A stretch of 64,000 nucleotides of DNA from Brachyspira hampsonii. Lineage in GTDB: Bacteria > Spirochaetota > Brachyspiria > Brachyspirales > Brachyspiraceae. Below, piece after piece: positions 1-8,687 of the stretch. The position numbers and the translations under genes were made by a program. The stretch spans positions 3,100,001 to 3,164,000 of the forward strand of contig NZ_CP019914.1 of NCBI RefSeq assembly GCF_002214805.1, read 5' to 3'. Position 1 is the stretch's first letter. Each line of letters starts with the position of its first letter. The notes below the pieces were generated by a model. That model worked only from the letters and a program-made list of their open reading frames with translations, did no database searches and had not been told where the DNA came from.

Positions 1-710
1 AGGTTGCTATATTAGGCAGAGTTAATGCAGGTAAAAGCAGCATTTTTAATATGATATTGAATAGAGAAAGAGCTATTGTTTCAAATATTGCAGGAACTAC
101 AAGAGATTTTTTAAGTGAAAATATTTATATTGAGAATATACCTTTTTATTTAATGGATACTGCAGGGTTTCATAAAAATGCTGATAATGATATTGAACTT
201 GAAGGAATTGAAAGGGCAAAAAAATGTGCTTATGAATCTGATATTATACTTGCTGTGTTTGACGGAAGCGATATAGCAAATGAAGATGATATTAATTTAA
301 TAGAGTTTTTGAAAACATTGGAAAATAAAAATATTATATATGTACTTAATAAAAGCGATGAGAATAAAAAGTTTAATAAAGAAATAGAGTCAAATAATAT
401 TATCAATATAAGTACAAAAACAAAATCTGGAAAAGATGAATTGATATCAGCCTTGAAAAATTATGTTTCTGATTCTGATATGGATATTTTTAATAAGGAG
501 ACTTATGTTAATAATAGAGAAAGGGGATATTTAGAAAGAGGACTTAAACAGATTGAGGTGTGTATAAAAAAATCAATGGAATATTTTTCATTAGATGAAG
601 TTGCTGAAGAGATGAATATATTAAATAATATACTTGGAAATGTGAGCGGAAAAGTTGATGCTGAAGAAGTAATTAATGAAATATTTGCTAATTTCTGTAT
701 AGGTAAATAA
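1..710 (+). CDS. mnmE: tRNA modification GTPase MnmE, 3' part (5' end outside window)
   Basis: This is the C-terminal half of MnmE, which works with MnmG to place the (carboxymethyl)aminomethyl group on U34 of several tRNAs. The reading frame is open from base 3, so the gene continues upstream of the window and is not broken. The G domain is visible: GRVNAGKS (G1, bases 15-38), GTTRD (G2), DTAGF (G3) and NKSD (G4). The protein ends in FCIGK, the family's conserved C-terminal cysteine motif. A downstream helical domain precedes that tail. The following gene starts after a 135-base gap and has its own AAGGAG ribosome site, so a shared transcript is not required. Identification is by motifs and is firm. 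Confidence 0.95.
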   Translation, partial: VAILGRVNAGKSSIFNMILNRERAIVSNIAGTTRDFLSENIYIENIPFYLMDTAGFHKNADNDIELEGIERAKKCAYESDIILAVFDGSDIANEDDINLIEFLKTLENKNIIYVLNKSDENKKFNKEIESNNIINISTKTKSGKDELISALKNYVSDSDMDIFNKETYVNNRERGYLERGLKQIEVCIKKSMEYFSLDEVAEEMNILNNILGNVSGKVDAEEVINEIFANFCIGK

Positions 711-845
711 TAAGTTCATATCATGTAAAATAAGTAATTATTTACGATAATAGATATAGTCATATTTGATAAATTTAAAAAAAAATGTATATTTAAATTG
801 ATGATAATATTATAATGAAGAGTATACAAGGAGTTAGTTGCCAAT

Positions 846-1568
846 ATGAAAAAATTATTATTAATTATAAGTATATTTATATCCATTAACTTATCACTTT
901 TGGCAGCAAGCGGATTTGAAGGAATAATTAATATACCTTCCGGACTATCTGTTGGAATACCTATGGGAGAATTTGAAGGGGCTGAAAGAAAAATAGGTTT
1001 AGGTTTTGATGTTGGTATTACAGCACTTTTTGGGTATGTAATAGATTTTAAAAATAATATAGGGCTTAGTATATTAGCTGAAACAGGATATAGTTATGAT
1101 ACTTATTCTTCTTCAGTATATTCTGATAGTTCAAGCTCAGTTATTACTACTTCGGCTTTTCATAGCTTTCAGATAGGTATTCTTCCGAAAATAAATATTA
1201 AAGATTTTTCTATAGGTATTGGCGGAGGATTGAAAATACCTGTATCAGGGATTGAAGAAGAAAAAATAGTTACATACGGCACTAATTATACAGCGGTAGG
1301 AAGTACAATGAATATGACGGATATTGTAAATAAATATGATAAAATGAATGTTATACCTTATGTTAAATTAACATTAGATTATTCTGTATTTAATAATTAT
1401 AATATAGGAGCGAATTTCGGATTGTATTTTGATTATGAATTTGGTTTAAGAAAAAAAATTGATGAGACAAAATACATATCTACAGATGCATTTGGTGTTG
1501 GTTTGCAGGTGGGTTTAAGATTTAGTCCTTTTAATAGCAGTCAAAATATTGCATACAAAAAAGAATAA
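846..1568 (+). CDS. Putative outer membrane beta-barrel protein
   Basis: A 240-residue protein with a clear Sec signal peptide (Lys-Lys followed by a long Ile/Leu/Phe stretch, likely cleaved after about residue 21). The mature part is rich in Gly, Ser and aromatic residues and shows alternating hydrophobic/polar strands such as GIGGGLKIPV and IGANFGLYFDYEFG. The last strand, VGLQVGLRF, resembles a barrel-closing strand, but a short tail follows it. These traits suggest an outer-membrane barrel of spirochaete type; no specific family is recognised. The start ATG is preceded by AAGGAG at about 828-833. It stands alone between mnmE and a convergent minus-strand operon. Confidence 0.6.
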   Translation: MKKLLLIISIFISINLSLLAASGFEGIINIPSGLSVGIPMGEFEGAERKIGLGFDVGITALFGYVIDFKNNIGLSILAETGYSYDTYSSSVYSDSSSSVITTSAFHSFQIGILPKINIKDFSIGIGGGLKIPVSGIEEEKIVTYGTNYTAVGSTMNMTDIVNKYDKMNVIPYVKLTLDYSVFNNYNIGANFGLYFDYEFGLRKKIDETKYISTDAFGVGLQVGLRFSPFNSSQNIAYKKE

Positions 1569-1644
1569 TATATTATTTAATTAGTATAATTTAAATTTTT
1601 TGTTATTATATTGGTTTTTAATTTAAATATATTTTTTATCTATT

Positions 1645-1655
1645 CTGCCCGCCCA
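1645..1655. repeat. GC-rich 11-mer, copy 1
   Basis: The sequence CTGCCCGCCCA sits in an otherwise AT-only intergenic stretch between two convergent genes and continues as further CCCAC runs. The same 11-mer occurs at 35896-35906, also in a gene-free stretch. Function is unknown. Confidence 0.4.
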
Positions 1656-1698
1656 CCCACCCCCATAATTTAGAAGGGCATGCATTTAGAAATAAGAA

Positions 1699-3597
1699 TT
1701 ATATTATATAATCATCAGCTATTTTTCTAAGTCTTTTGCTTCCGAGTACATGGAAATGTCTTAGCTTTCTTAAAGTTTCACTTGAAAAAGTAGTGAGCGG
1801 AACATAAACTACTTCAACAGAATTCTTTTTAGCAAATTCTTTTAATATATTTGAAGGAGGAGTATGAGCAACATAACCTAAATATTTGTCTACAGAGTAT
1901 ATGATGGCAGTGTATAGAAGTAAGTCTGCATAATTTCTAACTATTCCTTCTTTTTTTAATTGAGGATATATTCTCCAAACATCATGCGGAGCTTGAGGCG
2001 GCATTAAAGAAGCATAACCTCCAAAATAGCATTTGGATATTCCTGGTCCAACTAAAGTGTTTCCCGGTTCTGTGGAATAGAGTATTAAATCACTGTCATC
2101 ATGTGCTTCACTGTACCAAACTATATTCCAATCATAATCCTCATCATGCTCATCATCAAATATTACAACCATATGTCCGATATTTCCTTTGATTTTTGGA
2201 ATCTCTTTGACATATATTTCATTTTTATAATAGTTCCTTATAGTTTCACGCATATCAATACCGTCTTTAATGCTTACTGTGAAAGGTTCTATTTTTGCTT
2301 TATCCTCTGTAAGCATATTTCTTATTTTATCCCTAAGTATATTCATATGCTTTTCCATTAGTATATCTTCAGGTACATGAGAGAGAAGGTTTGTCCTTTT
2401 ATTCCAAACATCTTCCCATTCTCCTTCGTATTTTTCACTAGGACGCGTTGTAACATTAACTTTCTTGAAAGATGTTCTCCATATATTATCATATTTATGA
2501 AGTTTTATTTTTTTGTCTTTTAGCATACCTTCCATACCATTTGTACTTGGATCTCTATTTAACTTTATAGTAGGGTAGTTCTCATCTTCTTCAGTGTAAT
2601 GCGGATAATATTCCATACCTTCCATAACTTCTAAAGCATAATCATTATTTATCATGCATTTTGCTGCTGTAAGCATATCTATATAGTCTGGTATGATATA
2701 ATTATCAAGTAGGCATAAGTTTCTTAAATACTTCATCATGTTTTTTTGCTGAAGTAATGAGATTGGAAGTTTATATCTCATCTTTGCTTCTTTGAATATT
2801 GTTTCTATGATATTAATTTTATCAAAGTTTTCTAATTCTCCGTTTCTATATAGTTCATACATATAAGTTGTGAACGGGAATTCCCCAAGCATTTTATTTA
2901 ATGATTCTTTATGTACATTGTATATTTTAGGTTCTGAATATATATATTCTTCATTATCTTCTGAAAATTTTTTATTTATTATTTCTTCTTTTGCTTTATT
3001 ATCTAATTTTTCATCATCAAGTTTTTTTAATATAGATACGATATTTTCCCAATGAGACATTCCTATAACAAGAAGTATTTTATTATATTTTTTAGATAGT
3101 TCATGAAGATTTTTAGCCATGAATATTTCTCTCTCTTCATCTGCTTCATCTTTATGAAATATATAATTGTTTTTTACTTCAGTATAGAATTTTTCAAGTC
3201 CTATATTTTTCATAACATAATCATCAGGCATAAGATAATGAGAATTCGAGTTTATCGAAGTGATATCTTTATCTATAGGAAAGAATGGTATTTCCTCATC
3301 AATAGCAAGACGAACAGCCTCTATTATAGAATCAGACGGATCTATTGGTATATAAACTGCTTCATTTTCAATTTCTCTTATTATAAGACTTACAAATGGA
3401 AGTCTGCTTACAGCCTCTCTTAATGAATCGGCAAAATTAGCAGGATGTTCTATTGCTACAATATCTGGTTTAAATTTTTCAAAAGCCTCTCTTACAGCCA
3501 AAGAAAAATAAACTCTAGAATGTATTGAAGGTATTGCAAGTATATTTTTATATCTTAGAACCTTAGAATCTATATTCTCTATTAATTTTTTATCCAT
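1699..3597 (-). CDS. Uncharacterised 632-aa protein with TraB/Tiki-like N-terminal region
   Basis: Function not known. The N-terminal ~190 residues look like the TraB/PrgY/Tiki-like fold: an early pattern of IPSIHSR then a helix, FKPDIVAIEHPAN, and later KILLVIGMSHWENIV, where the family usually has a conserved Glu and a His near strand ends. The middle (about 230-400) is helical with no family I recognise. The C-terminal third contains an acidic stretch (FDDEHDEDYDW), EAHDDSDLILYSTEPG and a conserved-looking GPGISKCYFGGYASLMPPQ segment. There is no signal peptide or membrane segment. It lies 10 bases downstream of the penicillin-binding protein gene on the same strand, so the two are probably cotranscribed, which hints at a cell-envelope link but does not show one. 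Confidence 0.6.
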   Translation of the reverse strand: MDKKLIENIDSKVLRYKNILAIPSIHSRVYFSLAVREAFEKFKPDIVAIEHPANFADSLREAVSRLPFVSLIIREIENEAVYIPIDPSDSIIEAVRLAIDEEIPFFPIDKDITSINSNSHYLMPDDYVMKNIGLEKFYTEVKNNYIFHKDEADEEREIFMAKNLHELSKKYNKILLVIGMSHWENIVSILKKLDDEKLDNKAKEEIINKKFSEDNEEYIYSEPKIYNVHKESLNKMLGEFPFTTYMYELYRNGELENFDKINIIETIFKEAKMRYKLPISLLQQKNMMKYLRNLCLLDNYIIPDYIDMLTAAKCMINNDYALEVMEGMEYYPHYTEEDENYPTIKLNRDPSTNGMEGMLKDKKIKLHKYDNIWRTSFKKVNVTTRPSEKYEGEWEDVWNKRTNLLSHVPEDILMEKHMNILRDKIRNMLTEDKAKIEPFTVSIKDGIDMRETIRNYYKNEIYVKEIPKIKGNIGHMVVIFDDEHDEDYDWNIVWYSEAHDDSDLILYSTEPGNTLVGPGISKCYFGGYASLMPPQAPHDVWRIYPQLKKEGIVRNYADLLLYTAIIYSVDKYLGYVAHTPPSNILKEFAKKNSVEVVYVPLTTFSSETLRKLRHFHVLGSKRLRKIADDYII

Positions 3598-3607
3598 TCA
3601 TAAACCT

Positions 3608-6010
3608 TTAATAATTAAGGAATGAATCTATTATATTGTCAAGTTCATTAGAATCTTCCAAATAATGAGAACATACATTACAAGTTTCAGTAGGTACTTT
3701 ATCTTTTACAAATAAATCCGTTTGGAAACTGTAGCATGAAGGTCCAGGAAGTTTACCGCTTATAGCACAAACCTGCATACTGATAACATTTTCAGGTTTT
3801 GTATACCAAGTAGGCTTAACCTCTTTCAATGCTTCCACCATATATTTACCCCATATAGGAGCAGCAACTCTTCCTCCAACCTGATTATTTCCTAAAGAAT
3901 ATTTAAATGAGTCAAATCCTATCCATATACCTGTTGCAAGTTCCGGAGTATATCCTACAAACCAAGCATCTTTCCAATCATTGGAAGTACCTGTTTTTCC
4001 TGCCCCTCTTCTTGTAAATTTAGCTTCGTACATAGCACTTGTAGCAGTACCACCTCTTAATACTCCCATTAATATGTCGCTTATGATATATGCCACTTCT
4101 TTGCTTACAACCTGTTTAGGTCCTCCTCTCAATGTTACCTCTTTTTTAAGCTCCTCTTCGAAATTATCCATAACTATTCCGTATCTGTCAGTAACATACC
4201 TTATAAGTATAGGATTAACTTCTTTACCTTCATTAGCAAACTCAGCAAAACCTGTTGTAAGTTCCAAAGGAGTAAATAATCCTGTACCAAGCCCTAATGT
4301 TAAATCATGATTAAACATTCTTTTAGATTTATCAGAATCAGGCTCAGCTTTAAATATAGGCTCTACATATCTTATAGCATTCGTGATTCCTACATAGTTA
4401 AGTACATTAACAGTAGCTATATTTAATGAAGCAGCTAATGCATATCTTAAACTTACATCTCCTTTGAAATTTCCTGAATAGTTTTTAGGTATCCAAACTT
4501 CCCCGTCTTCACCTTCTTCAGGTACAAAACCTATAGGAGCATCGCTTACAATAGTAGAAGGACTGTAATTAGTAACATCCATTGAAGCAGCATATACGAA
4601 AGGTTTGAAAGCACTTCCAGCCTGTCTTCTTGCCTGAGTGGCTCTGTTAAATTGGTTTCTTGCTGTAAATCCTGAACCTCCAACCATTGAAACAATATAT
4701 CCGTTTCTAGGATCTATTGAAACCAAAGCTCCTTCAATCTGTCTTGAAAGTTCCGCTTCATCAGCTTTCATTACTTCCATAGTTATATCATTAACTTCTT
4801 CCATTCCGAATATATCAGACATTAATGCTAAAGGCAAAGTGGTATATTTATTTAAAGTATCTCTCACTGCAATATTAAATTTATTATAAGCTGTATTTTC
4901 AGGAAGATTAAATAATACAGAAAGCATTTTCATTTTGTCTATGGTTTCTCTATTATAGAGATTAATTATATCCATAGATCCGCCTTCGTATTTATTATTA
5001 TATTCTGTAAGAGCTTCTGTCAATAATTTCTGAGCAGCTTCCTGTTTTTCTATATCTATAGTAGTGTATATTTTAAGTCCGTCTTCTTTTAGTGCTTTTT
5101 CTCCGTATTTGTCTACTAATTGTCTTCTAACATATTCAGTAACATAAGGAGCCCTGTCTATTGAGGCACTATATGCTGTTGAGCCTCTTCTTCCGATTTT
5201 TCCTGTATAAGATTCCCAAAATTCTTTATGTGCTTTATTAGCTTCATCTCTAGTTATGAATTTTAAATCAGCCATTCTATTAAGAACAACTTTATGTCTT
5301 GCTATTGATATATTAGGATTATTAATAGGGGAGTATGCATTAGGAGCAGGCGGAAGTGTAGCAAGCATTGCACATTCTGCTAAATCTAAATTTTGTACAT
5401 CTTTATTGAAATAAAATCTGCTTGCCGCCTGAACACCGTATACAGAGTGTCCGAAATATATTTGATTGAAGTATAAAGTTACTATTTCTTCTTTTGTAAG
5501 TCTTTTTTCTATTTGGAAAGTAACCCATATTTCTTTTAATTTTCTTGTTATAGTTCTTTCTGTAGATTTTAATACTATGTTTCTAGCAACCTGCTGAGTT
5601 AATGTACTTGCACCTCTTGCTCTTTTTCCGGTTAATATGTTTCCTATTGTGCCTCTAAATATTCCTATAATATCTATTCCAAAATGAGACATAAAATTAT
5701 TATCTTCCATAGATATTATTGCTTCTATTAATTGAGGAGGTAAATCTTTATATTCAACTAATGATCTTTGTTCTGTGAAAAATTCAGATATTACTTCGCC
5801 TTTTATATCATATATTTTTGTTGGTATTGTAGGCTTGTATAATTCCACAGCTTGAACATCAGGCTGCATAACTATATCAGCAACTAAAAAAGAAAATATT
5901 ACAGTTATTACTAAAAATATTAATGTCATTGATACTATATAAAATTTCTTGAACTGCTCTATATTTATGCTGTTATATTTATCAGATATTTTTTTTAATA
6001 GTTTTTTCAA
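3608..6010 (-). CDS. Class A penicillin-binding protein 1A (bifunctional transglycosylase/transpeptidase)
   Basis: An 800-residue bifunctional peptidoglycan synthase. One membrane anchor lies at about residues 25-48. The GT51 transglycosylase domain shows MEDNNFMSHFGID (catalytic Glu about 102) and GASTLTQQVARN. The transpeptidase domain has all three penicillin-binding motifs: SAFK near 466, SLN near 528 and KTGTS near 671. A short C-terminal tail holds four cysteines (CAISG, GPSC, CNVC pattern), as seen in other PBP1A proteins, possibly metal-binding. The start is TTG at 6010-6008, supported by AGGA about 8 bases upstream; no ATG occurs in frame until residue 28, which would cut off the cytoplasmic tail. 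The gene for the TraB-like protein follows at 10 bases. Confidence 0.93.
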   Translation of the reverse strand: MKKLLKKISDKYNSINIEQFKKFYIVSMTLIFLVITVIFSFLVADIVMQPDVQAVELYKPTIPTKIYDIKGEVISEFFTEQRSLVEYKDLPPQLIEAIISMEDNNFMSHFGIDIIGIFRGTIGNILTGKRARGASTLTQQVARNIVLKSTERTITRKLKEIWVTFQIEKRLTKEEIVTLYFNQIYFGHSVYGVQAASRFYFNKDVQNLDLAECAMLATLPPAPNAYSPINNPNISIARHKVVLNRMADLKFITRDEANKAHKEFWESYTGKIGRRGSTAYSASIDRAPYVTEYVRRQLVDKYGEKALKEDGLKIYTTIDIEKQEAAQKLLTEALTEYNNKYEGGSMDIINLYNRETIDKMKMLSVLFNLPENTAYNKFNIAVRDTLNKYTTLPLALMSDIFGMEEVNDITMEVMKADEAELSRQIEGALVSIDPRNGYIVSMVGGSGFTARNQFNRATQARRQAGSAFKPFVYAASMDVTNYSPSTIVSDAPIGFVPEEGEDGEVWIPKNYSGNFKGDVSLRYALAASLNIATVNVLNYVGITNAIRYVEPIFKAEPDSDKSKRMFNHDLTLGLGTGLFTPLELTTGFAEFANEGKEVNPILIRYVTDRYGIVMDNFEEELKKEVTLRGGPKQVVSKEVAYIISDILMGVLRGGTATSAMYEAKFTRRGAGKTGTSNDWKDAWFVGYTPELATGIWIGFDSFKYSLGNNQVGGRVAAPIWGKYMVEALKEVKPTWYTKPENVISMQVCAISGKLPGPSCYSFQTDLFVKDKVPTETCNVCSHYLEDSNELDNIIDSFLNY

Positions 6011-6098
6011 TTTAGTTATCCTAATATATATTTATGATATTATACAAATAATTATTCAATTAATCAACATATTTTTTTACTATATTTTTCATAAAAAA

Positions 6099-6127
6099 CA
6101 CTCTATGAAATTTGACTTCATAGAGTG
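6099..6127 (-). terminator. Rho-independent terminator of the META lipoprotein gene
   Basis: A perfect 11-bp stem (CACTCTATGAA with TTCATAGAGTG) and 7-base loop is followed on the minus strand by six T. It lies 100 bases after the stop of the META lipoprotein gene and before the penicillin-binding protein gene, so it separates the two transcripts. Confidence 0.8.
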
Positions 6128-6226
6128 AAAGTAATGGGTTTGTATATATATATCTTAAGAGCGCAACAAATGACGTTTGTAGCTATACTATATATAACAT
6201 AATAAATAACAAACAGTAAAATATAT

Positions 6227-7603
6227 TTAATTTACCATGCTAAATATGAGTATATCATCATCAGATGTTTTTATGCATAATGTATTATTATTATAAGATA
6301 TATAATTTGCTTTATTAAGAAGTTTTAAATATTCATCTTCAGCTTTCATATCAGTTTCAGTACCAGACATTAAGGTAGATATTCCATTTTGAGATATTGT
6401 TATTTTACTGTCTATTATTTCAAATGGTATATTATAACTATTGATTCCGGATTTTCCTACAAATGAATTATTAGTTATAGATAAAGTTATTTCTGTGCCT
6501 TCAAGCATATTTGATAATTTGAATTCTTTTCCTGAATACTCATTAATATCAAAATAATCTTCTATAAATCTTAATATTGCAGAGTCATTAGCTATTATAT
6601 ATAATTCTTTACCTTTTAAGTACATATATTTAGCATTTTCTATATATTTTGAGAAATCAGCTTCAGCATTCATATTTTCTTCATGACCTGCCATTCTAGT
6701 CATTGCTAAACCATTAAATTTAACTTCATCAGAATTTATATTAGTATATGAGGTTTTGTATGTATTAACTCCGGAAAAGCCATTTACCTGATTATCTTTT
6801 CCATAAAAAGACATAGTTATTTCAACATTAGGGTATTTATAGAAATTTCTCAATAAAAATGTTCTTCCTAATAATTTATTGCCTGATATAGAATCATCTT
6901 TGAATATTAATTTTTCACCTGATTTTGTAGTTATTTCTAAATTTGTTATTGATAATCTGATGTCTGATGCTTCGGAAAGCAGTTTAGTAAATTCCTGTTC
7001 TGCTTTCATATTATCTTCAGGGCCTGTCATCATAGTTGATCCTAATGAGTCTATATTAATTATATTGCCATTAGTTAAAGTGTATGCTCCGAAATATCTA
7101 TTAACACCAGAAAAACCATAAACTTTATTTGTATCAAAAGCAATTGTTATACCTATTTCAGGGTATTTATTCTCGAGAATGAATTCTCTTCCGTATAAAT
7201 CATTGTAATTTAAACTTCTTTTTGTGAAAGATAATTCTTTGTTTTCAGAAGTTTTTATTGTTAATTTATCATTTTCTAATGAAACAGAATTAGCTTTGCT
7301 TAAGTCATTTAAAAATTCTTGTTCACTTTTCATATCTTCTTCGTTTCCAGCCATTAAAGTTGCTCCTACATTTGTACCTAAAATTATTTGATTATTGCTT
7401 ATGCTGAATGATGTAAAATATCTGTTTATACTGCCATTTCCATAAACATTGCTGTTTTCAAATCCTATTGTTATTTTAGGGTTGCTTGTAAGATAGTATT
7501 CGTTTCCATTTAATTCCTCAAATATGTTTGTTTTTTTATTATTTTTTTCAGAGCATGAAAGTAATAATAAAAAGGATAATAGTAATAATAGTGTCTTTTT
7601 CAT
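6227..7603 (-). CDS. Lipoprotein with four tandem META (HslJ-like) domains
   Basis: A 458-residue lipoprotein. The signal peptide ends in a lipobox, LLSC, with Cys at residue 17, so it should be membrane-anchored by lipid. The mature protein is four copies of a ~100-residue META/DUF306 domain, beginning near residues 29, 138, 243 and 354. Each copy carries the family hallmark: a fold-start such as GREFILEN, a FSGVNRY-type turn, then an M-(A/T/S)-G-x-E-x-x-M-x-A-E-x-(E/D)-(F/Y) segment. Single META domains occur in HslJ and in various lipoproteins; four in one chain is unusual. The role is not established (HslJ is linked to stress and novobiocin resistance in E. coli). It has its own leader and terminator. 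Confidence 0.85.
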   Translation of the reverse strand: MKKTLLLLLSFLLLLSCSEKNNKKTNIFEELNGNEYYLTSNPKITIGFENSNVYGNGSINRYFTSFSISNNQIILGTNVGATLMAGNEEDMKSEQEFLNDLSKANSVSLENDKLTIKTSENKELSFTKRSLNYNDLYGREFILENKYPEIGITIAFDTNKVYGFSGVNRYFGAYTLTNGNIINIDSLGSTMMTGPEDNMKAEQEFTKLLSEASDIRLSITNLEITTKSGEKLIFKDDSISGNKLLGRTFLLRNFYKYPNVEITMSFYGKDNQVNGFSGVNTYKTSYTNINSDEVKFNGLAMTRMAGHEENMNAEADFSKYIENAKYMYLKGKELYIIANDSAILRFIEDYFDINEYSGKEFKLSNMLEGTEITLSITNNSFVGKSGINSYNIPFEIIDSKITISQNGISTLMSGTETDMKAEDEYLKLLNKANYISYNNNTLCIKTSDDDILIFSMVN

Positions 7604-7969
7604 TTCTGCATCCTTAAAATAAATCTATTATATATTCAAATAAAACAATGGGCTTATGATTAGGAAAATCACAAGCCCATCAATAATAGTGTTAGGAGTC
7701 TGATAATAATGAATAATTGCTTTATTTAAATAATAACTTATCTTTTCTGCTTTAGTAAAATAAGTTCACAACAAAAATACATATACAACTATTATAACCA
7801 AATATAATATTTTTAGTAAAATTAATCATATACGAATTATCAAAAAATATATTTTTATAATTTTTGTATATATATTAAAAATAATATAAAATTATAAAAA
7901 TTCAATTGAAAAATAAGAAAAAATAAGTTATCATATTATAGTTTACATAATAAAATCCGATAACTAATA
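7604..7969 (-). promoter_or_regulatory. Structured leader / intergenic region upstream of the META lipoprotein
   Basis: This 366-base gap holds no open gene. Reading the minus strand, a -10-like TATAAT lies at 7796-7791 without a good -35, then a hairpin (AACTTAT at 7766-7760 with ATAAGTT at 7741-7735), then the terminator-like hairpin at 7680-7648, then AAGGA just before the ATG. The order promoter, hairpin, terminator, ribosome site resembles a transcription-attenuated leader. No known riboswitch consensus was recognised. Confidence 0.35.
7648..7680 (-). terminator. Terminator-like hairpin in the leader of the META lipoprotein gene
   Basis: On the minus strand, ATGGGCTTGTGATT pairs with AATCATAAGCCCAT (one mismatch) and is followed by TGTTTTATTTG. 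It lies 45 bases before the lipoprotein start codon, with no gene upstream on that strand for it to terminate. It could be an attenuator in a leader RNA or the end of a small RNA. Confidence 0.5.
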
Positions 7970-7981
7970 TTGCAGGTGTTT

Positions 7982-8482
7982 ATGTGTAATATAAGAGAAG
8001 CACATATAGAAGATGCTGAAAATGTTATAAATTATATTGTAAAAGTGTCTGAAGAAACAAATTTTATGATGTCTGATTCTAAAGAAAGGGAATTGGATGT
8101 TAAAAAAGAGGAGGAGTTTTTACAAAATATACAAAAAAGCATAACAACTAAGATGTTCTTATGCGAAATAGACGGTGAAATTATCGGAATATGTAATCTT
8201 AGAGGTATGGATAAAAAAAGAGTAAGGCATAGAGTAAATTTAGGAATAAGCGTATTAAAAAAGTATTGGGGTAATGGAATAGCCAAAAGACTTATTAATT
8301 ATGCTTTAGATTATGCTAAAGAAAATTCTATAAAAAAGATAGAATTAACAGTTAGAACTGATAATGAAAGGGCGTTAAAACTGTATAAATCGCTTGGTTT
8401 TTTTATAGAAGGTGAGATAAAGAGCTTTTTTTGTATTGATAATGTTTATTATGACTGTTATATAATGGGGTTATTTATTTAG
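7982..8482 (+). CDS. GNAT-family N-acetyltransferase
   Basis: A 166-residue acetyltransferase of the GNAT fold, nearest in style to RimJ/RimL-type or ribosomal/small-molecule acetyltransferases. The acetyl-CoA binding core is clear: LGISVLKKYWGNGIAKRLI (motif A, with the Q/R-x-x-G-x-G/A pattern), then IKKIELTVRTDNERALKLYKSLGF (motif B). An in-frame TTG lies 12 bases upstream, but ATG at 7982 is preferred because the AGGTG at 7974-7978 precedes it and the TTG has no ribosome site. The substrate cannot be told. It is a single gene between the lipoprotein leader and the flagellar operon. Confidence 0.85.
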   Translation: MCNIREAHIEDAENVINYIVKVSEETNFMMSDSKERELDVKKEEEFLQNIQKSITTKMFLCEIDGEIIGICNLRGMDKKRVRHRVNLGISVLKKYWGNGIAKRLINYALDYAKENSIKKIELTVRTDNERALKLYKSLGFFIEGEIKSFFCIDNVYYDCYIMGLFI

Positions 8483-8570
8483 TTTGATACTGTATAAAAA
8501 AATTTGTATACTGTATTGATACTGTAAATATTATATGATTGATAAAATTTATTATAATGGATTGTAAATT

Positions 8571-8612
8571 AGTTAACATAATACTTGACTATTTTATAAT
8601 AATATGTTAACT
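8571..8612. promoter_or_regulatory. Inverted repeat upstream of fliP
   Basis: AGTTAACATA (8571-8580) and TATGTTAACT (8603-8612) are perfect inverted repeats separated by 22 bases, 76 bases before fliP. The spacer contains TTGACT and TATAAT but only 4 bases apart, so it is not a normal promoter. Two-turn spacing fits an operator for a dimeric regulator, or a long hairpin. Three ATACTGTA-type words lie just upstream (8485-8526). Confidence 0.4.
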
Positions 8613-8687
8613 TTATTGAAGCCGTAAATATTATCGTTTTTAGAAGAAAAAAGATTAGAAAAAATTTATAAAATTGGAGTTCTTAAG

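Noticed and set aside
1-710. mnmE as a 5'-truncated pseudogene
   Set aside because: The frame is open to the window edge and the G1 motif is intact, so only the window cuts it.
8572-8611. A normal sigma-70 promoter in the inverted repeat before fliP
   Set aside because: TTGACT and TATAAT are only four bases apart, too close for a promoter.
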